Source: 3107 sp001483205 (GTDB lineage: Bacteria > Pseudomonadota > Alphaproteobacteria > Rhodobacterales > Rhodobacteraceae). Taken from it: a stretch of DNA of 64,000 nt. A model generated the notes under the pieces. The model saw only the letters and a program-made list of their open reading frames with translations. It did not search any database and was not told the DNA's origin. Position 1 is the stretch's first letter, and every line of letters begins with the position of its first letter. The stretch is from assembly GCA_964291375.2 (NCBI GenBank), contig OZ219809.1, positions 1,736,001-1,800,000 on the forward strand, written 5' to 3'. The position numbers and the translations under genes are program-made. Shown piece by piece: positions 16,413 to 24,991 of the stretch.

Positions 16413-17083
16413 GGCATTGTGCAAGGTGGCGGCCCTCTGGCGAATGGCGGGATCAGGATGCTCAATCAGCCTCTCCGGCAAGCGGCCGTCGACCCGCCGC
16501 ATGATCGTGGCGACATCCGCGCGCGCGGCATCTCGCAACTGCCTGGCGACATAGGGGCTATAGGCATCCCGGGGGCGTGGCCGCTCAAAGGCTTGTGCGC
16601 TCGTGTAGCGCAATCGCTTACGCAGGCTTGGCGAAATCCGGTCAGGGTTTTGGCGTCGATCTCGCGGAACACCACAACGATCTTTGACAGGATCGTGAAG
16701 GCATAGACGCGACTCTTCCCCTCAGCCTCAAGCCATTCCTCGAACCTGTCGATATGGGCAGCCTCTGTTTGACGGCACATCGTCAGATCAGGAAACTTCG
16801 ATGCCAGAAAGGCAAAGTAGATTCGCAACGTGTTGGAATAGGCCTTGATTGTTGACCTTGCGCCAAGCGGACCTCCGACCTGGCTCAACCTGCGGATCGC
16901 ACGGGCGGCATCAATTGCCAGCGACCGCGGTCGAAGGTCCGTGAAATCAAGCTGCGCAGCCCCGCCGGAACGGGCTTCTACGTTGAACCGTAATCCGGTC
17001 ACGGAGCTGGGTTCGTGCGCGTCCAGGAGGCCATCGCCGGGAGCAAAGGTGACAAAACGGCCCTTGCGCGGCGTACCGGTCAC
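16413..17083 (-). pseudogene. Second tyrosine-recombinase gene, N-terminal part, frameshifted and cut by IS
   Basis: The start overlaps the stop of the recombinase gene upstream (ATGA at 17080-17083), so they form an operon. The N-terminal ~145 residues (TIKAYSNTLRIYFAFLASKF and onward) resemble the SAM-like N-terminal domain of phage-type integrases. At about 16645 the frame breaks. The continuation DRISPSLRKRLRYTSAQAF and SPYVARQLRDAARADVATIM lies in the next frame down to 16413. One extra A in the AAAA run would rejoin them (KNPDRISPSL). IS copy C then removes the catalytic domain. Confidence 0.7.
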
Positions 17084-18465
17084 AGTACATCACCATCGGT
17101 CAGCGCCGCGAGGAGACGTTCAACGGCGGTGTCAACCGTATCCGCCTGCTCTGCAATCTGGTTGAGATAGACATAGGTTGTCGCGATGCTGGCGTGGCCA
17201 AGTAAGCGCTGTATCTGTTGCAGCGGATCACTCAGAAGCTGTCGGTAAGCCTCCATCCCATTGACACCCGGAGTGGCTTGTCCAATCTGTTGTTCGATAA
17301 GCATAGCCAGCATGTGAACGGCGAAGGTGTGGCGGAGTTGGTGCGGCGAAAGCCGGGTGGCGAGACCTGCGTTGATACAGCGCTGACTGGCGCGCAGAAA
17401 AATTGCCTCCCATGAGTCGAATCTGACCGGCAGGCCAATTTCCGACAACCACAATGCCGCTGGCGCATATGGCGCTCCCTCGTCACAGAGAATGAGCCGC
17501 AAACGTTCGGCGGGAACAAAACGATCAATATGGGCGATGGAGCCGTCTGACAGCTTGAAAATGGCCGGTTCGTATGCAGATCGCTCAACGAAGATCGGGT
17601 GCGGAATCCCTGCCCAACCAGAACGTATCCTGAATTTGGCGATGGACTTGGCTCGCTCAATCTCGATGTAATCCTGAATCCGCATGAGGATACGACGGGG
17701 GATGAGGATCGTCCGGCCCCGATTGCCTTTGGAAACCGCTGGCGGCAATGCAAATCTGATCTGGCGCCGTGGACCGCCATAGATAGACCCGGTAACAACT
17801 TCACAGGCGAGCAGGGAGCCCGCTTCCTCAAGCCGAAGGCCCGTCGAGACCAACAGATCGGCAAACAGGGCATTCCGCATGCCGTTGCGATCCCGCGCAC
17901 CGACCCGCTCGTGACCCTCCCGCGTCAGGCCGCGCAGACCGACCCGACTGAACAGCCGATATGTCTCCAACGATACAAAACGGGGCTCGGATGAAGTGGC
18001 GGACGGCTCATAGGCCATATTGCGCTCGGTTTGCGCCGAGCGGCGTCCGCCAAAACCGCGATGCCAGACCTTCCGGTGTCGAAACGGGCTGGTTTCGATC
18101 AGGCCTTGATCCATGCTCCACCGATAGAGCTTGTCCAGAGAGGCAACAGAACGGTTCCAGGATGACACGGAAATGCGACGAGAAGCACCCCCACGTCGCC
18201 GGACCCCATGAAAGGCGACGACATCGTCATGCGACACAGACCAGACTGAAGTCGCGCGCGCCTGTTCGAGAAACCGGAGCCAGACAACAATGTCGTAACC
18301 GATAGCACGCATCGAGTGTCGGGATCGCATGCCGTTCAGTGGAAGTTCGAGAAAGCATTTGTCGAGAAAAGGGTCATAGAGCACCCCGTCGGCAAGGATC
18401 ATTGGAATGTCCCGGTCCGGGCCGTCTGCGTCGCGGTTCTCCTGAAGTCTGATTTCACGTTCCAT
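17080..18465 (-). CDS. Tyrosine recombinase/site-specific integrase
   Basis: The ATG at 18465 has GGGAGGCAGTGAT upstream and gives 461 residues. The catalytic domain shows the first Arg (LLVSTGLRLEEAGSL), the HxLR box (SPHQLRHTFAVHM), and the LLGHASIATTYVYL segment with the nucleophile Tyr. The N-terminal half holds the DNA-binding part. The coupled second recombinase fits elements that carry two or three adjacent integrases, such as Tn554-like or RIT (recombinase-in-trio) elements. The element's left edge seems to lie near 18518, where it abuts a truncated ardC. Confidence 0.88.
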   Translation of the reverse strand: MEREIRLQENRDADGPDRDIPMILADGVLYDPFLDKCFLELPLNGMRSRHSMRAIGYDIVVWLRFLEQARATSVWSVSHDDVVAFHGVRRRGGASRRISVSSWNRSVASLDKLYRWSMDQGLIETSPFRHRKVWHRGFGGRRSAQTERNMAYEPSATSSEPRFVSLETYRLFSRVGLRGLTREGHERVGARDRNGMRNALFADLLVSTGLRLEEAGSLLACEVVTGSIYGGPRRQIRFALPPAVSKGNRGRTILIPRRILMRIQDYIEIERAKSIAKFRIRSGWAGIPHPIFVERSAYEPAIFKLSDGSIAHIDRFVPAERLRLILCDEGAPYAPAALWLSEIGLPVRFDSWEAIFLRASQRCINAGLATRLSPHQLRHTFAVHMLAMLIEQQIGQATPGVNGMEAYRQLLSDPLQQIQRLLGHASIATTYVYLNQIAEQADTVDTAVERLLAALTDGDVL

Positions 18466-18517
18466 ATCACTGCCTCCCCGGATAGCCCAAACCCCACACT
18501 TCATCCGACGGCGGTGA

Positions 18518-19207
18518 TCAGGCCAGCATCTCTTCCATCGCGTAAGCCCGGCTGTCAGGGCCACCACTCATGTCGCGATCCAGCCGCGTCTTGTGTCCCG
18601 TCGCATGAACCGCCTCATGCAGGAGCGTCCCGGCGTAAGACTTTGCATCCTCAAACGTCTCCGCCGGGGGCATGTGGATCATGTCCCGCGCCCGGCAGTA
18701 ATATGCCCGCGGCTCCGGCGTCGTCTGAAGCCGCAGCCCCGTGCGCGCGAACCACGCCATCAGGCCCGGATCGGCTTGAGTCCCGAAGTCCCGCGGCGGG
18801 GCCGGGGCAGGAAAGCGGTCATCAAGGCCGTCGATCTGGGCCAGATTGAACACCCGATAGGCACGGGCAAAGCTGATGCGCTCGGGGTCTTCGCCCGGAA
18901 CCTTGCTCTCGCGCTCGACCGTGCCGACCTTGATCACGGTGGCCCCCCGCTCGCCCCGACGCACCTGACCGCCAAGCGCCTTCGCCTGCCGATAGGTCAT
19001 CCATGTCGGGCAGGCATAGCCCCGCGCCTGCGCCGCCCGCCACAGCACCAGCACATTGACGCCGCGATACGGCTCTCCCGTCACCCGCAACGGCAGGGAC
19101 GCGACGCTGCCGCTCCATGGTTTGCGCCACGGCGGCGTTCCCTTCTCCAGTTCCGCGATGATCGCTTGGGTCACATGGGCATAAACATCAAACTTGGGGG
19201 CTGACAT
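18518..19207 (-). pseudogene. ArdC-type antirestriction/zincin metallopeptidase protein, 3'-truncated
   Basis: From the ATG at 19207 (AAAAAGGAGACCGGCC upstream) the ORF runs 229 residues. The N-terminal ArdC ssDNA-binding domain is intact (DVYAHVTQAIIAELEKGTPP, WRKPW, YRGVNVLVLW), followed by the zincin domain with HEAVH (TLLHEAVHATGHKTRLDRD). The protein stops right after the conserved EEMLA region, where family members usually run on for several dozen residues, so the 3' end was probably replaced by the recombinase element. Such proteins ride on plasmids and protect incoming DNA. Confidence 0.75.
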
Positions 19208-19395
19208 GGCCGGTCTCCTTTTTCGCATCGCCACAAAGTCCCCCGGCCCAAAGCCCCCTTTTCCTTTTTGTCGGGTGGCCGGACGCCGCCCCCCTGCCCC
19301 ACGATGCCGGATCAGGCGGCGGCAAGGACTGCGGAAATTCAACGTTGCTGTTCCGGTCCGGCCATTTCCGTTCTCCCGTTGGCTGTGGTCATCCG

Positions 19396-19430
19396 CAAAA
19401 GCCGCCTCTTCCCTGTCAGAAGAGGCGGCT
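19396..19430 (-). terminator. Intrinsic terminator after the ParB-like gene
   Basis: On the minus strand AGCCGCCTCTTC and GAAGAGGCGGCT form a perfect 12-bp GC-rich stem with a 7-base loop, followed by TTTT. It lies between the end of the ParB-like remnant (19456) and the ardC start (19207), suggesting that the two were separately transcribed. Confidence 0.7.
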
Positions 19431-19455
19431 ATCACTCGGGGATTGCGCCGCCGGA

Positions 19456-19853
19456 TCAGACCGCGACAGGCTCCGCATCGGGGGCGTTATCTCCGGCGGG
19501 CGCATCGGTTTCCTTCGCCGGACGCCTTCGACGCCGGTCTTCGGGCCGCACCAGCCCGGTGACAAAACTCACGCGCCCGTTCCTCCAGACCGCAATCACC
19601 CCGGCCCGCGCCAGGTCAGCCTCAGACCAGGCCAGAACCAGCGCATTGATCTCGCCGCAAACCGCCAACCGGCGGGCCTCAAGTCGCGCCTACTCCGCCG
19701 CATCCTCTGCCACCTCTTCGGCCTCAATCAGTTCGTCCAGCCGCGCCGTCAACGCATCCACCTTCGCCTGCGTCTTCGCATCAGGCTCAATCTCTTCCTC
19801 AAAAACCCGCCCATAGGCATAGAAGGCACCCCATTCGGGCTCAATCCGATGCT
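19456..19853 (-). pseudogene. ParB-like plasmid protein, C-terminal fragment with internal stop
   Basis: On the minus strand the frame reads YGRVFEEEIEPDAK, then TARLDELIEAEEVAEDAAE, then a TAG stop, then ARLEARRLAVCGEINALVL and WRNGRVSFVTGLVRPED to the end. This matches the C-terminal region of large ParB-nuclease-domain proteins that precede ardC on plasmids of this group; I recognise it from context and the preceding fragment. The internal stop and the loss of everything upstream make it a pseudogene. Its N-terminal neighbour segment lies 1.9 kb away at 21699-21808. Confidence 0.6.
19814..19853 (+). repeat. 40-bp direct repeat, left copy
   Basis: The 40 bases starting TAGGCATAGAAGGCACC and ending CCGATGCT are identical to 21699-21738. 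Both copies are in the same orientation and both belong to the ParB-like coding sequence. They bracket the P450 segment. Confidence 0.9.
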
Positions 19854-19892
19854 TGTCTTATGGTGATCCCGGCTCAATCGTGTAGATTTGAG

Positions 19893-19927
19893 CCACCGCG
19901 CACCACAAGTTTCATGGTGCGCAGTGG
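19893..19927 (+). other. Imperfect 13-bp hairpin upstream of the P450 gene
   Basis: CCACCGCGCACCA and TGGTGCGCAGTGG pair at 12 of 13 positions across a 9-base loop. The hairpin lies about 40 bases inside the left edge of the P450 cassette and 120 bases before the P450 start. It could be a terminator protecting the cassette, a leader structure, or a remnant of a mobile-element end. The rest of 19854-20046 shows no gene. Confidence 0.5.
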
Positions 19928-20046
19928 CGGTGGTCGGATCGTTGGGTGCTCTGCGCCTGCGTTCATTGCTCTCGCCGCCGAATGATGGTATACAGAAGAA
20001 CAAATCAACTTAGGAGTGGTCCAAAAAGGGGTAGGTCAAGGGTGCC

Positions 20047-21483
20047 ATGCAAGAATTCCAGAAGCGAACCGCGACAACCGAGGCCGAGCCACTCCCGGAT
20101 CCGCCCAAGCCTTCCATCCGGCGCGCCGACCTGCCGCCCGGCCCATCCGAGCTGCCGGTTGTCGGGCAGGCTTTCCGGCTTCGGTCCGACCTCATTGGCC
20201 TGTTGCAAGACGCCGCCGCCTACGGTGATGTCAGCACCGTTTCGGTCAAGCCCATCCTGATCTGTCTCGTGAATCATCCCGAACTCAACCGGGAGGTTCT
20301 GGTATCCAGCCGCCGGAAAGTCCGGAGAGGCAACGCCGCGTTCGAACCCATGCGCTGGATGCTGGGCAACGGCCTAACGGTCTCCACTGGCGCATTTCAT
20401 CTCAGGCAGCGCCGCGTGATGCAGCCTCGCTTTCATCGCAGGTTCATCGAGAAATACGCCGAGTCCATGACGGAGATTTCGTCCCGAACGTCCCTGCGGT
20501 GGCGAGACGGCGCCAAGGTGGACATGGAGCACGAGATGCGGGAGCTGACGCTCCAGATAGTTGCCAAGGCCTTGTTCGGCATAGAGATGAGCGATGTCGT
20601 CCGGCGTGTGGGCGAGTCATTCGCGGAAGCGAACAGGTATATGTACTTGCGCTTGACCCAGCCGTCGTTTGCGCGGCGACTCTTCCACAGTCTTCCGCTG
20701 CCCTCGTCCAGGCGTTTCAAGGCAGCGCGCGCTTACCTGGACGATTTCATCTACAGCTCGATCCGGGAGCGGCGGGAGTCTGGTGCCGAGGGCGACGACC
20801 TGCTGAGCATGCTGCTACAGACGCGATACGAGGATGCGAAGGGTGAAGAAGACGGCGGAATGAGCGATGAGCTGGTGCGTGACGAGGCGGCCTCACTATA
20901 CATCGCCGGGCACGATTCCACGGCGACGACACTGGCCTACGTGTTTCACCTCCTGTCCCTAAATCCCGAGGTGGAGCAACGTTTTCATGCGGAGCTGGAC
21001 AGCGTCTTGGGCGAACGCGATGCGACGCTAGACGACTTGCCCAACCTGCCCCTGACCAACCAGATTATCGCGGAGACGCTGAGGCTCTTCCCACCGCTCT
21101 GGGGACTTGGAAGGATGGTGTTCGAGCCCATGGAACTGGGCGGCTACCAGATCCCTCCCGGCGTTACGGTGATGATCGCGCCGTTCATCACGCATCGCGA
21201 CCCGCGCTGGTTCGACGACCCACTGGAGTTTCGCCCCGAGCGCTGGACGGCCGAGTTCCGCCGCGAACTGCCACGCTTCGCGTATTTCCCTTTCGGCGGT
21301 GGAGAGCATCAGTGCATTGGCGACGGCTTTGCCGGGATGGAGGCGAAGATTGCGCTGGCCACCCTGTGCAGACGCTGGCGCGCTGTCTCCTTGGGCAAGG
21401 CGGAAGTCGTGCCCCAGATTACCCTGAAGGCAAAAGGCGGTATGCCGATGATCCTTGAGCGGCGGCGCAATGGCCCGGATTGA
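20047..21483 (+). CDS. Cytochrome P450 monooxygenase
   Basis: This 478-residue soluble P450 has all hallmarks: the I-helix oxygen-activation motif AGHDSTATT, the ExxR motif (ETLRLFPP), the PERW-type segment (FRPERW) and the haem-thiolate loop FPFGGGEHQCIGDGFAGMEA with its cysteine ligand. A proline-rich hinge (LPPGPSELPVVG) starts the domain. No ferredoxin or reductase gene is nearby, so it must borrow electron carriers. The substrate cannot be told. The gene sits alone in a 1.9-kb segment between 40-bp direct repeats inside a plasmid gene, so it is recently acquired cargo. Confidence 0.93.
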   Translation: MQEFQKRTATTEAEPLPDPPKPSIRRADLPPGPSELPVVGQAFRLRSDLIGLLQDAAAYGDVSTVSVKPILICLVNHPELNREVLVSSRRKVRRGNAAFEPMRWMLGNGLTVSTGAFHLRQRRVMQPRFHRRFIEKYAESMTEISSRTSLRWRDGAKVDMEHEMRELTLQIVAKALFGIEMSDVVRRVGESFAEANRYMYLRLTQPSFARRLFHSLPLPSSRRFKAARAYLDDFIYSSIRERRESGAEGDDLLSMLLQTRYEDAKGEEDGGMSDELVRDEAASLYIAGHDSTATTLAYVFHLLSLNPEVEQRFHAELDSVLGERDATLDDLPNLPLTNQIIAETLRLFPPLWGLGRMVFEPMELGGYQIPPGVTVMIAPFITHRDPRWFDDPLEFRPERWTAEFRRELPRFAYFPFGGGEHQCIGDGFAGMEAKIALATLCRRWRAVSLGKAEVVPQITLKAKGGMPMILERRRNGPD

Positions 21484-21698
21484 CTATGGCCTGGACTGGC
21501 CGCTCGCAGAGAAGCGCTGGCCGGGCCGCGAGGCAACGGCGACCAGCAACCGTTCGGCCGACTTCTCGACGAGGGAGAACCCCGGCGACGTTGGCGGATC
21601 GACCCGCCTGGAGGAGCTGACGATCAGGCGCGGCACGCGGGCGTCGTCCGGCCGCGGCACCATGATCCGGGGAGCCACCGACGTGAAGCTCGGGTTTT
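21484..21698 (+). other. Non-coding right part of the P450 cassette
   Basis: About 215 bases follow the P450 stop. ORFs run through on both strands, but none resembles a known protein or has a convincing start. I see no hairpin with a T-run and no inverted repeat matching the cassette's left side. It may contain the 3' end of a lost neighbour gene. Confidence 0.35.
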
Positions 21699-21738
21699 TA
21701 GGCATAGAAGGCACCCCATTCGGGCTCAATCCGATGCT
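21699..21738 (+). repeat. 40-bp direct repeat, right copy
   Basis: This is identical to 19814-19853. Deleting the DNA between the two copies, together with one copy, would join EHRIEPEWGAFYA to YGRVFEEEIE in the ParB-like frame. Confidence 0.9.
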
Positions 21739-21808
21739 CCGCCCAGGCAAACCCGAGCCGCGCCCGCTCCTGCTCGGCCAGATCATTGACGGCGCGCGCC
21801 AGCACCGT
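21699..21808 (-). pseudogene. ParB-like plasmid protein, internal fragment
   Basis: On the minus strand this encodes TVLARAVNDLAEQERARLGF and then AWAEHRIEPEWGAFYA, which continues in frame with the fragment at 19456-19853 if the P450 cassette is removed. Upstream of about 21808 the ParB-like sequence gives way to the relaxase gene on the opposite strand, so the 5' part of this gene has been lost. Confidence 0.55.
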
Positions 21809-23294
21809 CCTGGCTGGGACATGACCTTCTCCGCGCCGAAGTCGGTCTCTCTGGAAGCACTGTACCGGGGCAGGCGTGCGGTGATGCATGCCCATGATGA
21901 AGCCGTCCGCGCGACGCTCGACTGGATTGAGCAGGAGCACCTCCAGACCAGGGGCTACGACCCCGCGACGGGCCGACGGCCCCGGGAGGCTGCGGACGGG
22001 ATGATTGCGGCGACGTTCCGGCATATGGCGAGCCGCAACAATGACCCGCAACTGCACACCCATGCCGTGGTCGCGAACATGACGCGCAACAGTGACGGTG
22101 CATGGCGCAGCGTCGAGCCCACGCTCTTGAGGCGCAACCGGCGCGTGTTTGGCGCGTGGTATCGCAACGACCTGGCACGGCGGTTGCGGACCCTTGGCTA
22201 CGAGTTGACGCCGACGACCGTGGGCGGGCTGCCGAGCTTTGAGATTTCCGGCTGGTCGCGGGAGTGGCTTGATGGGTTCTCCACACGGCGACAGGACATC
22301 CTGCAACACATGGCGGACGAAGGCCGCGAATACACCACCGCGAACGCGCAGGCTGCGGCGCTTGTCACCCGTGGCAGGAAGGCGGAACCGGTCAGGGGCG
22401 AGCTTGTGAAACTGTGGCACCGCCGGGTGGCGCGCCTCGGCCTCGTCGAGCACCCAGGATCCCGGACGGCAGACCCCACGCGGATGAACGCGGTGCTATC
22501 ACCGCTTGAAGCTGTCTGGCAGGCCATGAAACATCTTGAGGAGCGCCAATGGGTTTTCCGGCGCACCGACCTGCTCGCCGCCGCATTGGGGCGGGAGCCG
22601 GGCCGACATTCGCATCAGGAATTGGAGGCGGCCATCGACCGACTGCGCCGGGACAGGCACCTGGCGGATACGACTTCCGGCGATCTGACCACGCGCCGGA
22701 CCCTTCGGGCGGAACGCGCCGTTATCGCTGCCATGCGGGAAGGACGGTCCGCGCCGCTGGCGAACGCGCAGGAGGTCACCGCTCAGCTTGAGGCCATGTC
22801 GCTGACGGACGGCCAGCGGAACGCGGTCCGAACAATCCTGCTCTCCGAACACAGGATCGTCGGGGTTCAGGGGTTCGCGGGCACGGGCAAGACGCGGATG
22901 CTGAAAGAGGTCGTCCGGCTTGCGCGGGACCGTCCGGTGATCGGGCTGGCCCCGTCCTCGGCAGCCGCGTGTGTGTTGGCCCTTGAGGCCGGGATTGGCA
23001 CAACCACGCTGCAATGGATGCTCGCACGGTATGGGCACTCTGGCGATGGCCCTGATCTTCAGGAGGCCCGCGAGCGGTTCCGGGGGGCGGTGATCATCGT
23101 GGACGAAGCGTCTATGATCGGCACGGTGCAGATGCGCGATCTCCAGCGCGTCGCAGAGAGGATCGGAGCCGCCCGGCTTGCGCTTGTCGGCGACAGGCTC
23201 CGGCTTCGCTCTGTCGAGGCGGGGCAGCCGTTCCGTCTCTTGCAGGAAGCAGGAATGGAAACGGCGCGCATGGACGATGTGCTCCGGCAACGCT
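21809..23294 (+). pseudogene. MobF-type conjugative relaxase/helicase, truncated at both ends
   Basis: The recognisable part starts at GWDMTFSAPKSVSLEALY, the middle of a TrwC/TraA relaxase domain, and keeps the three-histidine metal site (DPQLHTHAVVANMT). The catalytic N-terminal tyrosine is missing. It is followed by the helicase domain with Walker A (GFAGTGKT) and Walker B (IIVDEASMIG). The gene is cut at ..VLRQR by an IS array. It initiated conjugative transfer in its original plasmid, but this piece cannot nick DNA. Confidence 0.85.
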
Positions 23295-23298
23295 CTAG

Positions 23299-24134
23299 GG
23301 TGTAGACTCACAAATACCATATGACGATAGCGGCGATCTGTGCTGCGGCGAGGAATGTTTCGGCGCATCGAAAGGTGCGCAGGCTCAGTTGCCGCCAGTC
23401 TTTGAGGCGGTTGAACATGCGCTCGATGATGTTGCGGGACTTGTAAAGCGCGGCGTCGTATTTGAGCCGAACCTTGCGGTTTTTGCGCGGCGGGATGCAG
23501 GGTGTCGCGCCGATGCCGGTCAGCCATTGGCGCAGGTGGTTCGCGTCATACCCGCGATCTGCGATGACGGTGTCACCCTTACGGACATGGCCCTCAAGGC
23601 ATTGACGTGCTTGGGTAATGTCGGCGCGGTTGCCCGCGGTGATGTGCAGATGCACCGGCCTGCCCGCCCCATCGCAGACCAGGTGCAGCTTCGTGTTCAG
23701 CCCGCCTTTCGTCCGCCCGATTGCCCGTCCGTCGCCGGTGTTTTTTTGATCCCGCCCGCGGCGATCCGGTGGGCCTTGATATGGCTCGCATCAATCATCA
23801 GGGTCGAAAGGTCGGCCCGCTCCGCCGCCAGAGCCTCGAATATCCGCCCGAACACGCCTGCCTCAGACCAGCGTTTGTAGCGGTTATAAAGCGTCTTGGC
23901 CGGGCCATATTCGGCGGGCACATCCGACCAGCGATAGCCGCGTTTGAGGCAGAAGATGATCCCGGAGATCACCCGCCGGTCATCCACGCGCGGCACACCG
24001 CGGGGCTTGTTCGGCAGCAACGGTTTGATCTTGTTGAACTGTTCCTCGGACAGCCAGAAATTACCGGACATCAAACCCTCCCTCGTTTCATCATGGAAAA
24101 CTTTGAATCACATATCAGTTTATAAGTCTACGCT
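23299..24134 (-). mobile_element. IS5-family (IS427-like) element, complete copy D (type 1)
   Basis: This complete 836-bp copy is of the same sequence type as copy B. CTAG flanks it at 23295-23298 and 24135-24138. The left flank is the interrupted relaxase gene. It forms a tandem with copy E in the same type 1-type 2 order as copies B and C. Confidence 0.92.
23308..24074 (-). CDS. IS5-family transposase of copy D (orfA/orfB, -1 frameshift)
   Basis: orfA (23697-24074) and orfB (to 23308) overlap at the seven-A slippage site near 23740. All three catalytic residues are present in the joined frame. It differs from copy B at only a few positions (for example ITQARQC instead of ITKARQC). Confidence 0.85.
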
Positions 24135-24138
24135 CTAG

Positions 24139-24974
24139 GGTGTAGACTCACAAATACCATATGACGATAGCGGCGATCTGTGCTGCGGCGAGGAATGTTT
24201 CCGGGCATCGGAAGGTCCGCAAAGACAGTTGCCGCCAGTCCTTGAGCCGATTGAACATGCGTTCGATGATGTTGCGGGACTTGTAAAGCGCGGCGTCGTA
24301 TTTGAGCCGAACCTTGCGGTTTCTGCGCGGCGGGATGCAGGGGGTCGCGCCGATGCCGGCCAGCCATTGGCGCAGGTGATCGGCGTCGTATCCCCGGTCG
24401 GCGATGACGGTGGCACCCTTACGGACATGACCTTCAAGGCATTGACGCGCTTGGGTAATCTCAGCCCGATTGCCCGCGGTGATGTGCAGACGGACAGGCT
24501 TGCCCGCCCCGTCACAGACCAGATGCAGCTTCGTGTTCAGCCCGCCTTTTGTCCGCCCGATCGCCCGCCCGTCGCCGGTGTTTTTTTGATCCCGCCCGCG
24601 GCGATCCGGTGGGCCTTGATGTGGCTGGCGTCGATCATCAGCGTCGAAAGGTCGGCCCGCTCCGCCGCCAGAGCCTCGAATATCTGTCCGAACACGCCTG
24701 CCTCAGACCAGCGTTTGTAGCGGTTATAAAGCGTCTTGGCCGGGCCGTATTCGGCGGGCACATCCGACCAGCGATAGCCGCGTTTGAGGCAGAAGATGAT
24801 CCCGGAGATCACCCGCCGGTCATCCACGCGCGGCACACCGCGGGGCTTGTTCGGCAGCAACGGTTTGATCTTGTTGAACTGTTCCTCGGACAGCCAGAAA
24901 TTACCGGACATCAAACCCTCCCTCGTTTCATCATGGAAAACTTTGAATCACATATCAGTTTATAAGTCTACGCT
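24139..24974 (-). mobile_element. IS5-family (IS427-like) element, complete copy E (type 2)
   Basis: This complete 836-bp copy resembles copy C but lacks that copy's unique KAQREY patch. CTAG lies at 24135-24138 and 24975-24978. Its right edge is only 14 bases from the start codon of the aromatic hydroxylase gene. The right flank is not the continuation of the relaxase gene on the left, so a deletion or rearrangement happened here. Confidence 0.92.
24148..24914 (-). CDS. IS5-family transposase of copy E (orfA/orfB, -1 frameshift)
   Basis: orfA (24537-24914) begins MMSGNFWLSEEQF. orfB is reached by -1 slippage at the seven-A run near 24580 and ends at 24148. The catalytic DDE set is complete. 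Confidence 0.83.
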
Positions 24975-24991
24975 CTAGGGGAATATGAGCA

